Shown here one piece after another: positions 36,401-49,662 of a stretch of DNA of 64,000 nt. Below the pieces are notes generated by a model that was not told where the DNA came from, searched no databases, and was given only the letters and a program-made list of their open reading frames with translations. The stretch spans positions 27,491,480 through 27,555,479 of the forward strand of contig CM037789.1 of NCBI GenBank assembly GCA_021229015.1. The letters run 5' to 3'. The stretch's first letter is position 1; each line of letters starts with the position of its first letter. The stretch comes from Solen grandis (taxonomy: Eukaryota; Mollusca; Bivalvia; Adapedonta; Solenidae). A program made the position numbers and the translations under genes.

Positions 36401-39400
36401 ATCACCAAGCGGAACGGCAAGATCTTCCCGGTGGGCGTGGAGGTCAACAGTCACGACTGCACCATCAACTGTCAGATCATGGAGTTCGTCATGGAGTCCA
36501 TTAACTTCACTGGCGTCACCACAAGTGTGGCCGCAAAGGATCCAAATCTTTACTTTGAGCGCATGGACAGCATGCTTACGCGTGGCAATATCTCACGCCG
36601 TCTGGCAAATGGTGCCAGTGGCCGCAGTGTTCGTCCGCTTGTGCGTACAATGATCCAGAGGTCACAGAAACACGTGATGAGAGGAAAAATCGTGGTTGTG
36701 ATAGGAGCAGGAGGTTATAGCAAGAGGTTCATTTGGCCTGAAGCAAAAAAACACGGAGTCAAGGTAAACGACTGTATCTGCATCTTAAATATACTGACTT
36801 ACAGGTGCCTCAGTGAATCTTCTTTTATTTATAATCAACTAAACTATATATGACTGACATACTGTCAAACACAATGCATTTTGCATTAACATATGCCACT
36901 TTTTATTTCATTTTATATATTTTCTACTTTCAATTTTCAGCTCGTCCTAGTCGAATCGGATCCAAACCACTTCGCTAAGGACGACGTTTACAAGTTCATC
37001 AACTACGATTGTAACGATCACACCCTGGATTACTACCATGCCACGAACATCATTGTTAGCCTTCGTAATGCGGACATCGAGCTTGATGGCTGCCTTACTT
37101 TCTGGGAAAACTGCGTGCCATTAGCAGCCCTCATTCTTCAGCGACTGACGCTAAACGGTGGTGAGTATCATGATAGAATTCTTATTAGATTTTAAGAATA
37201 AGGAAACACAAAAAGTCCTTTGAGAATTCCAACACATTCAAAATGAACTAACTCCAAAAGGATGTGCAGGCAAAAGAAGAGATATAATTGACAGAGAAAC
37301 ACGGAAACAGGAATCAAATAGAACTAAAGTACCTAAATCAGGTTTAAGAGGGATTCAGGTTCGCATTCCCCGCATTCGCATTTTTCTCTGAGACAAACAG
37401 TGTAAATTAAAACATCCCATCAAACAGAGTAAACAAACAGAAAGCAACAGCAATGTTAAACCTATATATTTTGACTTCAAAGCGGAGAATTATTTTATTT
37501 GCGCTTTACATTATCCTGTAGAAGGGAAAGAAAACAGCCAACAGCAATATTCCCAATAATACTTTTATATAACTTTTATCTAGTAGCAGCTTATATTTAG
37601 CGGTTAACTTTAATTGCCCCCTTAGATGGCCGCATGCGATTCAGATATCTTTCCTTCAGCTGTACTCTTTGTTGTACACAGGTTCGCACTATCAAGCCTC
37701 TCGAAACGCCAATCAGAAGAGTCGAACCCAGAACCTCCTGAATGCTCGGCCCCGGACCTATCTGTACTCGGCGCCTGCATTAACCATCAGCTGCAAAGAA
37801 GACCTGGATGAAGTGGCCGAAAAGTAAAATGCACAGTCTTTGTTTATGTTTATTTTCAACGGTTTATCGTTATTTAGGACTTCCCATATAAGTTTTGCTT
37901 AGTGTCAGGCAAAGGAGATATATTAGTTTTAATAGTAACGTCTTTGGTATGTTGCACCATGAACACACGTTCAGGCAGTGAACTCTCCATCCAAAATACC
38001 ATATGGAACCAACTCCCGTTTTATTGACAGTACACGTGATGGCTCAAAGTCAGTATCAATGGGTACATTTTAATAGGTTTCATGCAAAACATGTCGTAAT
38101 CATCCGCCGAAGCAACAAGCCTCGCCAGTTATGTTTTAGGATCACATAAGCAGCGTACACACTTATATTTTCTCCATATCTTACTGATTATTTCATCTCA
38201 AACGTCAGCTTATGATTGTATGACAAATACAGTATAAGGTAACATTCATTGTACTACCACAGGGCCAACTTCCCGTGCGTGCTGAAGCTCGAACACGGGT
38301 CCGGCGCCGTTGGCGTCTCCCTTGTCCACAACAAAGACCAACTTAGAGAAGGATACGTAAATGTGGTTAGTGCCCTACACATTGAGGAAGACTACCCGGT
38401 GATGGGACTAGGACACGGCAACAACATGCTTGTTGTGGATTTTCATCGTGGATCAGAGCATGACGTCGACGTTGTCATTTTTAACCGGAAGTTGGTGGCG
38501 GCCTTCGTGTCTGATAACGGCCCGACACGTTTGCCATTGTTCACAGGTTGCTATTGCCTTTTCGTTTAAAAAAACATTTTGGCTGAATAAACAAAATAAT
38601 TAAATGTTCAAAAATGAAACAATTGTGCCATTTTCACCTGTCGAAATTTAACCGTATAATGTATTTAATTATGAAGAATTATGTTCCCAATGAGGTTCCA
38701 CATGAATCCATGATATACAAGTAGAAGTGGGTGGTTCACTGGGAGAATTAGATAAAGGCTGTCCTCCTCTTCACCGTTTGTCGGCAAGTGAATGTTTTTG
38801 GGAAGAAATCATTTGATGAACGTTTAGAACTTTATTTTGGCAAATTATAACACCAAACGGTTATACTTGATTACTATGGAGCAATTGTGTTTGACAGAGC
38901 AATGAGAAAGAGGATTGGGCGGGAGCTCTCCCCTTAAGCTTGCTGAGTGGCCCATATCGCAATACGACACTAGTATACTCCCTGGGTTGGCTTTCTGCAT
39001 ATAAGGGTATTTTCAACACTGATTGGCCAACCATTAAGCAGCACTACACATTTTATGTCATTTTCTTAAATGACAATAACCAACAATCAAACAAATGAAA
39101 TATACTTGTCAGAAAAGTACGATAAGTTCTGTTTTACCCTCGCTTCTTTCCAGAGACGGCTGCCATAATGCCGTCAGTGCTGCCAACAGACAAACAAGCC
39201 CAACTGATTACCGCTGCATACCAGTGCTGTACTGAGATCGGTAGGTAGCTGTATAGGTATATTATAATTGTTTTATTGCACAAAAGACATAATATGATAT
39301 GTCCCAAAGAATTAAAAGTATGTACTAATAATATCAGATGATATATTTCTTTGAAATTTCCATTCATTCCATTTATTTTATTGCGGTATTTTATCTTTAT

Positions 39401-40483
39401 GTATTCTTTATAAATCGAAAATTTCCTCAATTTCTTGAAACCTTGTTCTTTAGCTTGTTTTCTTTTTTCCCTTTAATTTTATCTATAATTGATAAACAAA
39501 AAGAAATACATGCGTAATAGAATTTATTTCAATGAAATATACACACAGTCTCACCTACCCGACAGCATCCCTCCAAAAAAGTCTTAGATTGTTAGTGTAC
39601 ATTATCTTTGTATTTAATTATGGTTACAAACGAAAGATCTAAAAAGCTTCTTTAATTTATCGAACAATGTCAAATTACATATGAAAATATTAATACTTTA
39701 GACAGCAAGATATGTCATCTGGTGTCAGGCAATAAGATCTTTCCGAAGCAGTAAAAAGTTATTTTTAACTTTCATACAAATACTTACATTTAAAAGTAAA
39801 CGAAAAATTATATGAAAAAACAAACACACACACATGGGAGAGATTCTTAATTAGTTATTCATAGAACAATAAGCAGCATTGCAAAATGTAAGACATAAAG
39901 TTTAAAATATATTATGGATGAATAAACGGACAGATTTAAGCAGACTATAATGAAAGAAATAAACGCTAGATAAACTTATCCTACAACCGTTTTTGTTGTA
40001 GGTCTTGCCAGTGGTACATTCAACGTGGAGTTGAAGATGACTCCGTCAGGACCAAAACTTATCGAGATTAACGCTAGGATGGGCGGATTTTATCTCCGCG
40101 ATTGGATAAAAGAAATCTACGGTGTTGACATTATGTTTTACTCCCTAATGATTGCCAGTGGTGTAAAACCGCATGTGCCAAAACTACTTCCGGCGAAGTA
40201 CATGCTGGGAATCATGCTGATACCGTCCCTCCATCGCCATGTCCTCGAGGACGAATCTACATGGCAGGAGGTCAAGACGATGCACGATAATGGCGACATT
40301 TACTTCAGTCGGTTTTCAGAACATATAGAGGTACATCCTCTTGGTTACGAAGAACCTTTTGGCAACATCGCAGTGATGGCCAGTAATGTTCAAGATGCAA
40401 AAGAGAAGCTTAAGTTTGTATGCAAAAATTTCAACATTGAACAAGCAGAATATGACGTGAAGAAGTTCATCAAGCATTTTTAA
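30418..40483 (+). CDS. CARNS1: carnosine synthase 1-like ATP-grasp ligase, complete, 13 exons
   Basis: Exons: 30418-30549, 30952-31132, 32253-32491, 33452-33712, 34251-34422, 34551-34651, 35577-35808, 36387-36763, 36941-37160, 37682-37823, 38263-38546, 39154-39240, 40002-40483 (TAA). All phases match; product 969 residues, close to long vertebrate CARNS1. The family joins an amino acid such as beta-alanine to L-histidine using ATP, in the cytosol. Residues ~185-460 form a first, ATP-grasp-like module (VVKPSWPNAYGSIGV; GVEVNSHDC around 456). Residues ~680-969 are the catalytic ATP-grasp: LKLEHGSGAVGVS with K694, HRGSEHDVDVVIF with E751, and the metal-ligand strand LIEINARMGGFYLRDW with E831 and N833. 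Invertebrate members may use other substrates, so the exact dipeptide is inferred. Intron 5 is GC-AG. Start chosen at the ATG shared by three exon 1 copies. Confidence 0.87.
32771..32837. repeat. perfect 19-bp inverted repeat in intron 3
   Basis: TAAACACCATGTTTTCATG at 32771-32789 and its exact reverse complement at 32819-32837, with a 29-base loop. It lies in the intron after exon 32253-32491. Confidence 0.85.
34423..34550 (+). other. GC-AG intron
   Basis: The exon ends GAAG and the intron begins GCAAGT, a strong donor except for C at +2; it ends TTTCAG. Phase 1 on both sides, and the joined GAG codon keeps the frame. No usable GT donor nearby keeps the frame. At 128 bases it is the shortest intron of the gene. 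Confidence 0.75.
34985..35575 (+). repeat. degenerate tandem repeat filling intron 6
   Basis: About five irregular units with the shared words GGCCATAACT, AGTGTCTGGAATATTC, TGGCTGAGATATTGT, ACCAAGTTTGGT and GAGTTAGAGAGC, starting near 34988, 35151, 35222, 35374 and 35515. The last unit runs up to the exon 7 acceptor. Confidence 0.65.
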
Positions 40484-40960
40484 CGACTATTGAAAACAGG
40501 GAAATATTATGCCTCGCTGTGTATTCAGTTACGTCTGTTAAGTGTTTAGTTAACAGTTTGATAATACCTCTTTGATTGACGTAGTTCAAAAAAAAGACAA
40601 ACAGAGCATGAAGTAATAGGTGTTTTGGTAAATTAGTTTATTTATCTTTATTTCAAGTTGCTCTCTCGTTAATTCTGGAAACGCTTATTTTGGTGATAAA
40701 ACATTTTTTCTCTACAACATATTTTACATCCATCTTATATGTATATTTTTTCAAAGTTTATGATCTCATGAAATATTTCATTCTGTCATGTACTCTATTT
40801 TCCTACTACATGACTGCTTGGACATTGTACATTTGTATTCAAATATGGTTGGACTACGTTATATAAAAGGCGTGACTTAAATATATCGTAAATTGTGAGC
40901 TGGTGAACACAATTTAGGATATACCGCGTATATGGGATTCATGTTTCTTTTACTAATTCA

Positions 40961-40966
40961 AATAAA
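40961..40966 (+). terminator. candidate poly(A) signal of CARNS1-like gene
   Basis: AATAAA 478 bases after the TAA in AT-rich DNA. It is the first clear hexamer after the stop. Confidence 0.4.
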
Positions 40967-43900
40967 TCACTTTATGACCAAAAGGATTCGTAATGTATAA
41001 TATAGAGGTCTTTAAAATGCATAGGCCAAATTCATTGGATACTCATTTGTATAAACTATTGTGCTTCCTTAAACCTGACTTCAAAGAAAACTTTCTATGT
41101 AAACATATTTTATTCATTTTTATCTTAATAGAGACATAAACATGCTAGTCACTGTTTTTCACAGTGATTTTTTTTTTCATTATTATACTTGTAAATAGTA
41201 TTCATTGCTTGAATAATATATAGATTATAATTCATAAACACATAATATATTACTGTTTCGGTGTTTTAAAGGAACAATGTGTAATTACTTATCCCTAACA
41301 ATACCATTTGGTGAACAAATGTTGTTGGCAATCTCGAGAGTTTTACTAAAGGTTCTTTCTAAATTTTAACATGCATTGTGTTTTCGAAAATATTGGAATT
41401 GAAATATCAGTCGTTTAAAATTAAATGTAGTATATTGAGGACGAATTTGCTATTGATCAGTTTTTAGATTTTTGAATAACTTCAATTTATATTTGCTTGA
41501 GGTATATGTATTGTGTATCATACATTTTTTTTTATTTACATGTTTAAATTTTATGATATATTGCTTCGTTTCTAAACACAATCAATTATATGCTTTGTTT
41601 AGAGGGATTATTTTTAATTTGAATTTCAATATATGTACATTGGTTTTCTGTCCAGAACTATATGATCTAACATCTGTTAATGTTCTGTAATATCAACCTC
41701 TTTGTGTACCCATATATATAAGGAAACATATCCTAACATGTTAGAGGTGTGCTCTTACAAAGTATAAATATACATGTATTTTAATCATATCATTATGTAT
41801 GGCAATTTTTATGCATTTCATAATTGTTGGATACGAAATATTTAATGATGTAACCAAAAAGTGTTGGAAAAATATGTCATGTAACAGCATTGCCTGTTGG
41901 TAGTAATGCACTTTTATTCTTGTCCTTTCGTCTAGTTGATAGCATTTATTTTATTCATTTAAACATTTAAATGAAGTTTTATAAATATGATCCAGCATAT
42001 CTTTTTTGGTGTTTTACCGATTATAGAATATGTTTGTTTAATTTTTATTTTTACATTCAACATGGTATTCGTACAGATGTTAGAATAAATATCGTATATA
42101 AGAAACATTGAGACTATTATAAAGATAAGTGTTTGGGTTTTTTTTTAGCAAAAACGAGCGTCATATTGTAATATTTTAATTTGTAGTGAAATTGTCAATC
42201 TTAGTCAAAACATGTTAATTTTTCATCAATTTTGAAAAAAGTTCTTTCAATTTATATTAATCGCTTTCGATTTCTAGATTGGATTGATCAGTATTTGCGC
42301 CCTGGAAGGCCATGAAAAATCATCAACCTCACTAGGTTCGCACCCACAACCTTCGGATCCGCAATCGTGTACGTGACGGCGCCCTCTGACTTATTACCCA
42401 AGATGTTAATTTTCTGTACCACTATTGACAGACATTATACGTAACGCTCGCTAAGCGTCTTTCCAATCATACGTGAACTATATTATTTTAGACATTTTTG
42501 ACCGACAATGCCGTAAATTGTTAACAGACTGTGGGTGAGTAAACATTTAGCCATTAAATAAGAAATGTACATTTCACTTATCTGACTAAATAGTCACATT
42601 CATAACTGTCCACTTTTGAGGTAATAAAGATATAAACTAGTTTTGAACTAATGATGTTTATTACAGAAAAGAAGTGTATAAAGTACAAAGAAACACAATG
42701 CATGAAATTAAGAAAGAGTCATATAAATAAGGCAGCATTATATTCTGAACGATATAAAGTTTGTGAAAGTTATGTAGTAATAAAGTGCGGTTTGTCCTAC
42801 TTGGTCGTCCGATGAAAAGCTTTTATTTCGTTCAAAATTCAAAAAATATATTGCGTCGCTTGCAATAAATTCAATAAATTTTCAATTTTAAACGATAACC
42901 GATACATACATTCATCAAAAAATTATATTAACAAAAAGGAATGATTTATAGCCAAATATCCTGAATAACATAACATATTTTAATATAACCTTAAAATGAA
43001 TTTTTGGTTTTATCAACAATCAGTTTGTTGACATAATAATTAAAAGAAGTAAAGATGGCATCGAATTTAGTCTGTAACAAAATTTCTGTAACAAATAAGC
43101 CTAATTAATGATTTAAACGTCATATAAATATCTAAATAAGTTTTGCATCAAACCTTTAATTTGTAACAATTATGTCTAAATTTGACATAGCTTTCTTAAC
43201 TAAGTTTCATGATAACAATTTTATTTTAAAATTTACACAAAAACAAAAACTATTCAAACCAATTCAAGATATACAGATTAGGTCTGTTACGTATTTCTGA
43301 ACTTTCGAGAGATCGCGATGTCATGTTGAAATTCAGATATTTGCCGGCCCTTGTATCGCCAGATTCACGAACCACTGACATTTTAGTCTTCCAGCATTTA
43401 TTTGTTTTAATTCGCCTTGTTCAACCTTATCAAGTATTTACCTAACAAAGCATATCTCATAATCAGCGCATCTTTTAAGCGTATCCGAAATACGTCATAT
43501 CCGAAACCATGTACAAAAGATTAGCTAGCATTAAATAATTTCGCATGATTTGTTTCTAAAACAGAACTTTCGTATGTCGGACCTGTTTACTAGGATTAAT
43601 TTTTTTAGAAATTATAAAATTATTTTAAAAGTAAATTATGATATAAAGTAGTTTGACTTGAAAAGTTTCTAGTTCTGTATTGTGAAAAAAGTTAGAACTG
43701 AATTAACATCAAATAACTAGCTTCTCTACGCTTATTGTAATGTATCAACACAGTCCATCTAAAACTAATACATCACTTAACCATTATCATGAAGATTGAT
43801 ATGATGGATGTAAGTTATGTAATCAATGGTGACACTGATTATCATGCATAATTGTAAGTACAGGTGTCTCGCGAAAAATCCGTGTATCGTTTGTCCCATA

Positions 43901-43982
43901 TCGCAATATGTATCGTCTCGACACTTGCCTGGCAGTACACAGCTCTTATACAGATAGAACTAGGATATGTCGTGAATATAAA
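40967..43982. other. AT-rich intergenic DNA with one SINE remnant
   Basis: No gene is seen. About 42270-42385 holds a second-family SINE remnant (TTGATCAGTATTTGCGCC, GGTTCGCACCC, GACGGCGCC). Confidence 0.45.
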
Positions 43983-45082
43983 TCAATGCGTGCATCCGTC
44001 GCTCTTAAGTCTGCAACCAGTGCAGCAGCTACCATCTGTATTAGAGTTGCTCTTGCAGCAAGTCTTCTTGTCCTTCCCATTGAATTCCACACAGCTGCAA
44101 GAGGGAGAGGATGTTGTCTGTGTTGTGGTTGAAGGGGTGCTTGGAGTGGTATACGTATTAGTGCAGAGCTCAAACCGTTCAGTGCACTTTCCACAGTGAC
44201 AGAACTGGAAACAGGATATTACAGTTGTACAAAAATTTAAAAATAATAAAGTTGAGTTTTGCTGTAAAATGAGATATATTACTTGATGTTTGTGCATTAA
44301 AGAAGGATTTTATGGCACGATAAGCAAAAAAAATATGGAGTCAAACATACACACTGAACAGATGACACGCAAAGTAAGGGTCATGACTGAAATAAATAAG
44401 TATCCTAGAATTATGAGAAGCATTTAACTGCATAGAAGTTATAAACTTTATATTATTTTCTTGAAACACGTTTAGCATTTCTGTCATCATTTTCTTTAAA
44501 ATTCACATACACATTTGTGCACATCAGCCTACTTCAAAACGCATTGTTCGTATTCTCCAAATTACACAATATATCAATATTAAGAATGGCTCAGATTTAT
44601 GTTATTAGTATTAATGTATTAATGTTAAATTCTTTTCTTTGAAAAGGTTTCATGTGTAATTAACAGAAACATATAGCGTTATGCAATTAGAATTTATGTA
44701 AGTGAAATAGTTAGAATGACCTTTAACTATAATGCAAGTTGATCAAATTTATACTGATAATTATAAATTAATAAATATCAAAAAGGTTATTCATCATTTT
44801 CATATTTTTATAATAAGATCAACACCTCATTTAATGTCAATTACAGAAAAAAATTAAGTAGTTGACTTGACTTGACTGTTTGACTATTTGACTTAACACA
44901 AAAAATGCAAATATGCACATCATGAGGATATATAATATTACTGATAAACTACTTACATAGTCCAACTCAGAGTTAAAACCGAGTACGCTGTTCCGTCATA
45001 GTTAACAGTTAATGCTGTTCTCACAGTCGTTGCCGTCTCCATCGTGCTTGGCGCCGACACTGAAGCAGAGAGCACCAATGTT
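43983..45082 (-). pseudogene. remnant of a reprolysin-type metalloproteinase gene
   Basis: Two minus-strand segments. One (45082 down to 45002) reads NIGALCFSVGAKHDGDGNDCENSINC then a stop. VGAKHDGDGNDC matches the part of the reprolysin zinc site after HExxH, ending GxxHD, but the HExxH part reads ALCFS, so the first two zinc histidines and the catalytic glutamate are gone. This segment leads to a strong GTAAGT donor at 44956. The other (44204-43983) follows a TTTCCAG acceptor and reads FCHCGKCTERFELC, a Thr/Ser/Pro-rich linker, then CSCVEFNGKDKKTCC and GSCCTGCRLKSDGCTH-stop, which resembles a disintegrin-like cysteine pattern. The missing residues and the in-frame stop suggest a dead copy. 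No further exons are recognised. Confidence 0.45.
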
Positions 45083-48000
45083 TCAAATATCAAAAAGGTT
45101 ATAAATATACCACTGACACAACGCCTTTGATCAACAGTATAAAACGATAGTGAACATTTGTAAAACGGAGCAAAATGCGACGAGTCGAACACTTTCGCTT
45201 CCTATAATGGATACAGCGTGAACCTGATGCACTTAACTATGACAAACAATAATTATAATAAAAACTGATCATAAAAGAAGAGCCACATCTTCTTAAAGTA
45301 ATTTTATATGAAACGGGAAAGTTGTATATAATACATCTTCTATGAAACCAACACTTGTTTGTATAATGTAAAAGCAATATGTTTAGAGTCTTATATTGCA
45401 ATACCTATGTGAAGAACTTGTGAATGTTCCTACATTAGACCCATAGTATTAACCATGTTGATATACATGTACATGCCAAAAAAATGTTGATGTATAGTGT
45501 ACTCTTTACACTTGTATTAATCATATTAACTATTTGTTTTACAGATGTGTTTTTTTCGCCGCCTTTCTTCCGAGTCTTTTAAATAGATTGAAATTGAAAT
45601 ATGGCAGTCCACTTAATTAAGTTATATTTCTTTATTGGCCAATCAAGTGACTTTTTCAATCAAAATGGAAATATCTAAATTCTGTTTCAGGTAGAAAGCA
45701 TAATTATGTGAAAAATAAAACTGCCTATTTCTTCAGATTGAAGTTGCATTTTATCTACTGCGCGTGAGAAAATTTTCCATTTTTTGACATCCACAAACGT
45801 CATGTGACGATAAAGAATAGATATATGATAAACCCTGTTTTCACTACAATGCTTATGTATAGCTGACCACTTAGGGGCCTCATTTTTCAAAGGATCAACT
45901 TCATTTTAGCAGACAGCTATCGTAGACAGCGGTGAGGTGACCATACATGACAAAATAAATGCAATTCTAGCCGATGGTTTTGTAGAGGAAGATATTTTAA
46001 TTCTTCTATATGGAGTATATAGGGACTTAGTAGAGGCCTTATTTGTCAAAGGATCAAATATCATTTTAAAATTTATGTAGACATCCATGAGGTGGGCATT
46101 TGAGCCAAAAGATATTAAATTATTATCATTGGTTTCATAGGAGAAGAATTTTGACATTTTCTTTCTTTCTTTTTTTTTTCAAATAAAATGGTGTTGGTTG
46201 CCTGCGCAACCAGAGTTCTGCATGGATCAAGTTTATTTTATCAGTTTTTAGGGAAGGACACCCAATGACACCCCTCATTCATGCCAAGTTTCATCATTTT
46301 CTACCCAGTGGTTTCAGAGATGTATTTTAAATCAAATTGCTTTCGACACACGACGACGGACGCAATATGATAACAACAGCTCAACTTGAGCACGTTGCGC
46401 TTTGGTGAACTAAAGGTACATGAAAGTACTTGTTTCATGAGGGAAAAAACCAAAAGGTGATATGACTGTTATAAAGAAATCTTACTGGAAAGGGGAAATA
46501 AGAACAATTCACCATTTGACTGACAAGCCGATTGGTCAATCAGATTTCTAGATAATGTTTCAAAAGCGTTTCAAAGACTGACTCAACTGAAGACAATTAT
46601 TTCAACAACTCGTAATACACTGGAATACTACATACATCAGGATAACAATACGATGGAGGTGCCCATTGAACAACTGAGGAAACTTCTTCATTGGTGGGTA
46701 CTTGAGAGACAGGCTGAGTTAACATTAATAAAGGGGTTTTCCTGATGAAGGCCTGGGAATCCAAAATGATTATAAATTGTGTTCTAAATCATAAACTGTT
46801 ACCATATAAAAAGGCAGCTATTGGTAGACATGGTGCCGACAGCCTTGAAAGATGTAACAGCTAGTATATATTCTGGGGGCCCTTTAGTAAATGCAAAAAA
46901 ACTTAGAAATGACTTCCTCCAGTTTGAACCTTTATAGTATATATGTAAATGTCTCTGCAGGAATTTTGTACACTACACTGTTGATTAAAGACTACAGAAA
47001 GGTACTTTTTTACAGATTTTGTGACCCTACCATCCATTTTCCTGATATGTCTACTAACATCAGCACTCTGTGAAAGACGATCTTCTCTGTAAAAAAGGTC
47101 CCATTGTTTCTCATCCAGTGGTAGGTTTTAACAGGATGTTGAACACAGGATTCAAGTTGAATATGCATCTAGGCGGCAAATGTACAATAGAGATGATGTG
47201 ATAATATATTCAGCACAGATGTTCAGCTTTATAAGCTCTACAGACTTTCTTTCAGCACATTGATATATACTTGCTGTAAGTACATAATTATCAAAAGCCA
47301 GGACATTGAAAAATTTCTTACATAATACTTCAACAAAATGAAGTTAATCATTACTATTACCATAAACGATCTGTCTTGATGAAAGCTGCTGGCTAGAAGA
47401 CTGTATGGACATGCATGTAGCATTTTTACCATTAAAATGTGTACCCACTATTTTTTCATTGTACCCCTTATTGTTATATCTAGTGGGGTATGCAACCTCA
47501 GATAAATATCTCAGTGAGCATACCATACCAGTACCATTCTTAAATATTTGGTATGTTTCGTTTGTGTTGTAATATGATGTCCTTCTACCGCATGCGCTTG
47601 CCCGTATGCATTTACCTGTTACTGACCACCGGTCAGCAGACAGTTCTAAATAAACGTTTGAAGAGTTAACACGCTTTGTGCTCTATCTCTCATATCACAA
47701 TTATGTGAATACTCAATCTGAGTTATAACACTTAACATATACAACAACAAAATACAACAATTTTATACCAAATTACTCGTTAAATGAAAAAGATAATAAA
47801 AATGTTGTCTTCTTTTTTTTCAATAAATTATTAAAAGTGTTGTATAGTCAGTTTGATTGAGCTAATAAGATGTTTATATCAACCTCTTTTGTTTGTGTCC
47901 TGAACAGAATGTGGACAGAAAAAGGTATCAACAAAAACTACCAGTACTGAAGGTGAGGATGCCCAAGAGAGGCCAAACACCGGAATGGTAGGCGAAGGAG

Positions 48001-49313
48001 TCGCATAGTAGAAGCAACATTCACTTTTGCGTCCAGAACCCCAAAGTTTTCCAGAGATGGTGGAAACGGTGGATACATTATTATTATCTGAAAGACGATT
48101 TTGATAATTTTTCAGTTTGTTTTGTGCATTCATTTTGCGGATCCACAAAATGTTAACAAAGAGACACTAGCTCTATAGTAGAATAACGTTACTGAGTGTA
48201 ATTCCAACATTCGTATGTGAAATGTGCAAACAGGGGCCATACTGCAAACAAGGCCCATGTGAAGGGCTAAATGGATTATTACTGTTTGTACATTAAATAT
48301 ATTATTGATTTCAGATGTGTGTATATATTTTGTTCTCATCATTTATTCTTAAACTTTCCACACACAAGTGGAAGATTTTTTTTCAATTATTTATCGCCTT
48401 AAAAGTCACTGGAGTCTTCTTTTATTAAAGATTTAATATCATTTAATATCCATAATATAACTATATCATTGTTTATTTTCACCCATGTTCTTATAGACCC
48501 TGTTGTCAATGATTTGAATCAATGTTCCAACTTATTTTCAGCAATAAATTGTCTGGTAATTTGTCGCCCACTATACAATTTCCGTATGTAGGGTCATTTG
48601 CTGGGTAATGTATGTAGGTCCAATCAAGGCATACCTATATCGGTCAGATATAGATATTTTGATATCCGCCCAATATAGGCAAACTGATATTGGTCCAATC
48701 TCGGTCCTATATCGGTCCAATGTCGGCTTGATATTCCAAAAGCTGTCGGGCCGATATAGCATTCAGTGGTAGGCCTAAAACACGCAATGAAAAGTTATGG
48801 AGCAATGGACGCAATGAAAATATTACCGATCAATGGAAAATTTATTTTCAGAATAGCAGTATTAAATGCCATAAAACAACTTTTAAAGCATCTATAACTG
48901 TTTAATTATATATACACATTAATTTTAAGACAACGACATGCAAATAACTTAGAGTTTATGATAATAATCAATATAATGTTTTAAATTGAATGAATATTAT
49001 TAATTTGTGTATCTATCTTATCAAGAATTTTCATATACCGCGCAATGTAAATAACCGCGAAATGGAAACCCCATTGCACCTTAAAAATACCACGCAGATG
49101 AAAGTTATATGTTCGTATGCAAACTCGTACCAACGACAAGTTATGAAGACATGTTATTTATATGTATTAGATACTCCAAATTAAAACGTCTCAATTCATT
49201 ATAAATTTGTCATGTACCATACTATACACAGCGGGTCCATTTTAAGGTGATACCGTTATACCCTTACAGCATTGACTGGCGCGTGTATGCCACACTTCCA
49301 GTAATTTAATCAA
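45083..49313. other. non-coding DNA with dispersed repeats
   Basis: About 46240-46420 is a dispersed repeat (CCAAGTTTCATCATTTTCTA, GTGGTTTCAGAGATGT, ACACGACGACGGACGC, AGCTCAACTTGAGCACGTTG) of a style common in bivalves. About 48630-48765 repeats short TATCGGTCCAATNTCGG-type words. No convincing gene is seen. Confidence 0.4.
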
Positions 49314-49434
49314 ACACGTGCATGCTGAGCAGTAGAAGTATGAAGAAGGAAATTTAAGATTAGGTTTTTGTCCAAATCACCATCATCAACATGTAATAAT
49401 TTTACATTATGAAAAAAAATGATTGATATATTTA
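49314..49434 (+). repeat. dispersed repeat shared with the edge of the 60-kb gap
   Basis: From CACGTGCATGCTGAGCAGTA through ATGAAAAAAAATGATTGAT this matches 59942-60054 almost exactly (one C/G difference noted in CATCA(A/G)CATG). At 60055 the other copy is cut by N. Confidence 0.8.
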
Positions 49435-49628
49435 TAATCAATAAAATTTAGAACTGTTAATTGTGTGTATGTGTGTGTGTGGTATTGACACGTGCCATTA
49501 AGGGCCTTCTTCACACCTTTTCAACCGGGAAGGGCGGTGGGACGTTAAACCCAACAAACAAGCAAATAACTGGGAAGGGTGTGCTCAAGTCAATATTCTA
49601 GATTACGTTAGTTAGTCGTTGCTTCTGG

Positions 49629-49662
<34 letters not shown>

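Noticed and set aside
43864..44199. Plus-strand ORFs opposite the cysteine-rich exon
   Set aside because: The minus strand has the splice acceptor and the ordered cysteines; the plus frames are shadows.
43983..44297. Secreted cysteine-rich peptide gene
   Set aside because: The ORF's first ~30 codons are intronic; the cysteine part begins after a TTTCCAG acceptor and fits a disintegrin-like exon better than a stand-alone peptide.
47914..48009. Possible terminal exon on the plus strand (CGQKKVSTKTTSTEGEDAQE...)
   Set aside because: It has an acceptor-like AG and an open frame but no upstream partner exon or recognisable domain.
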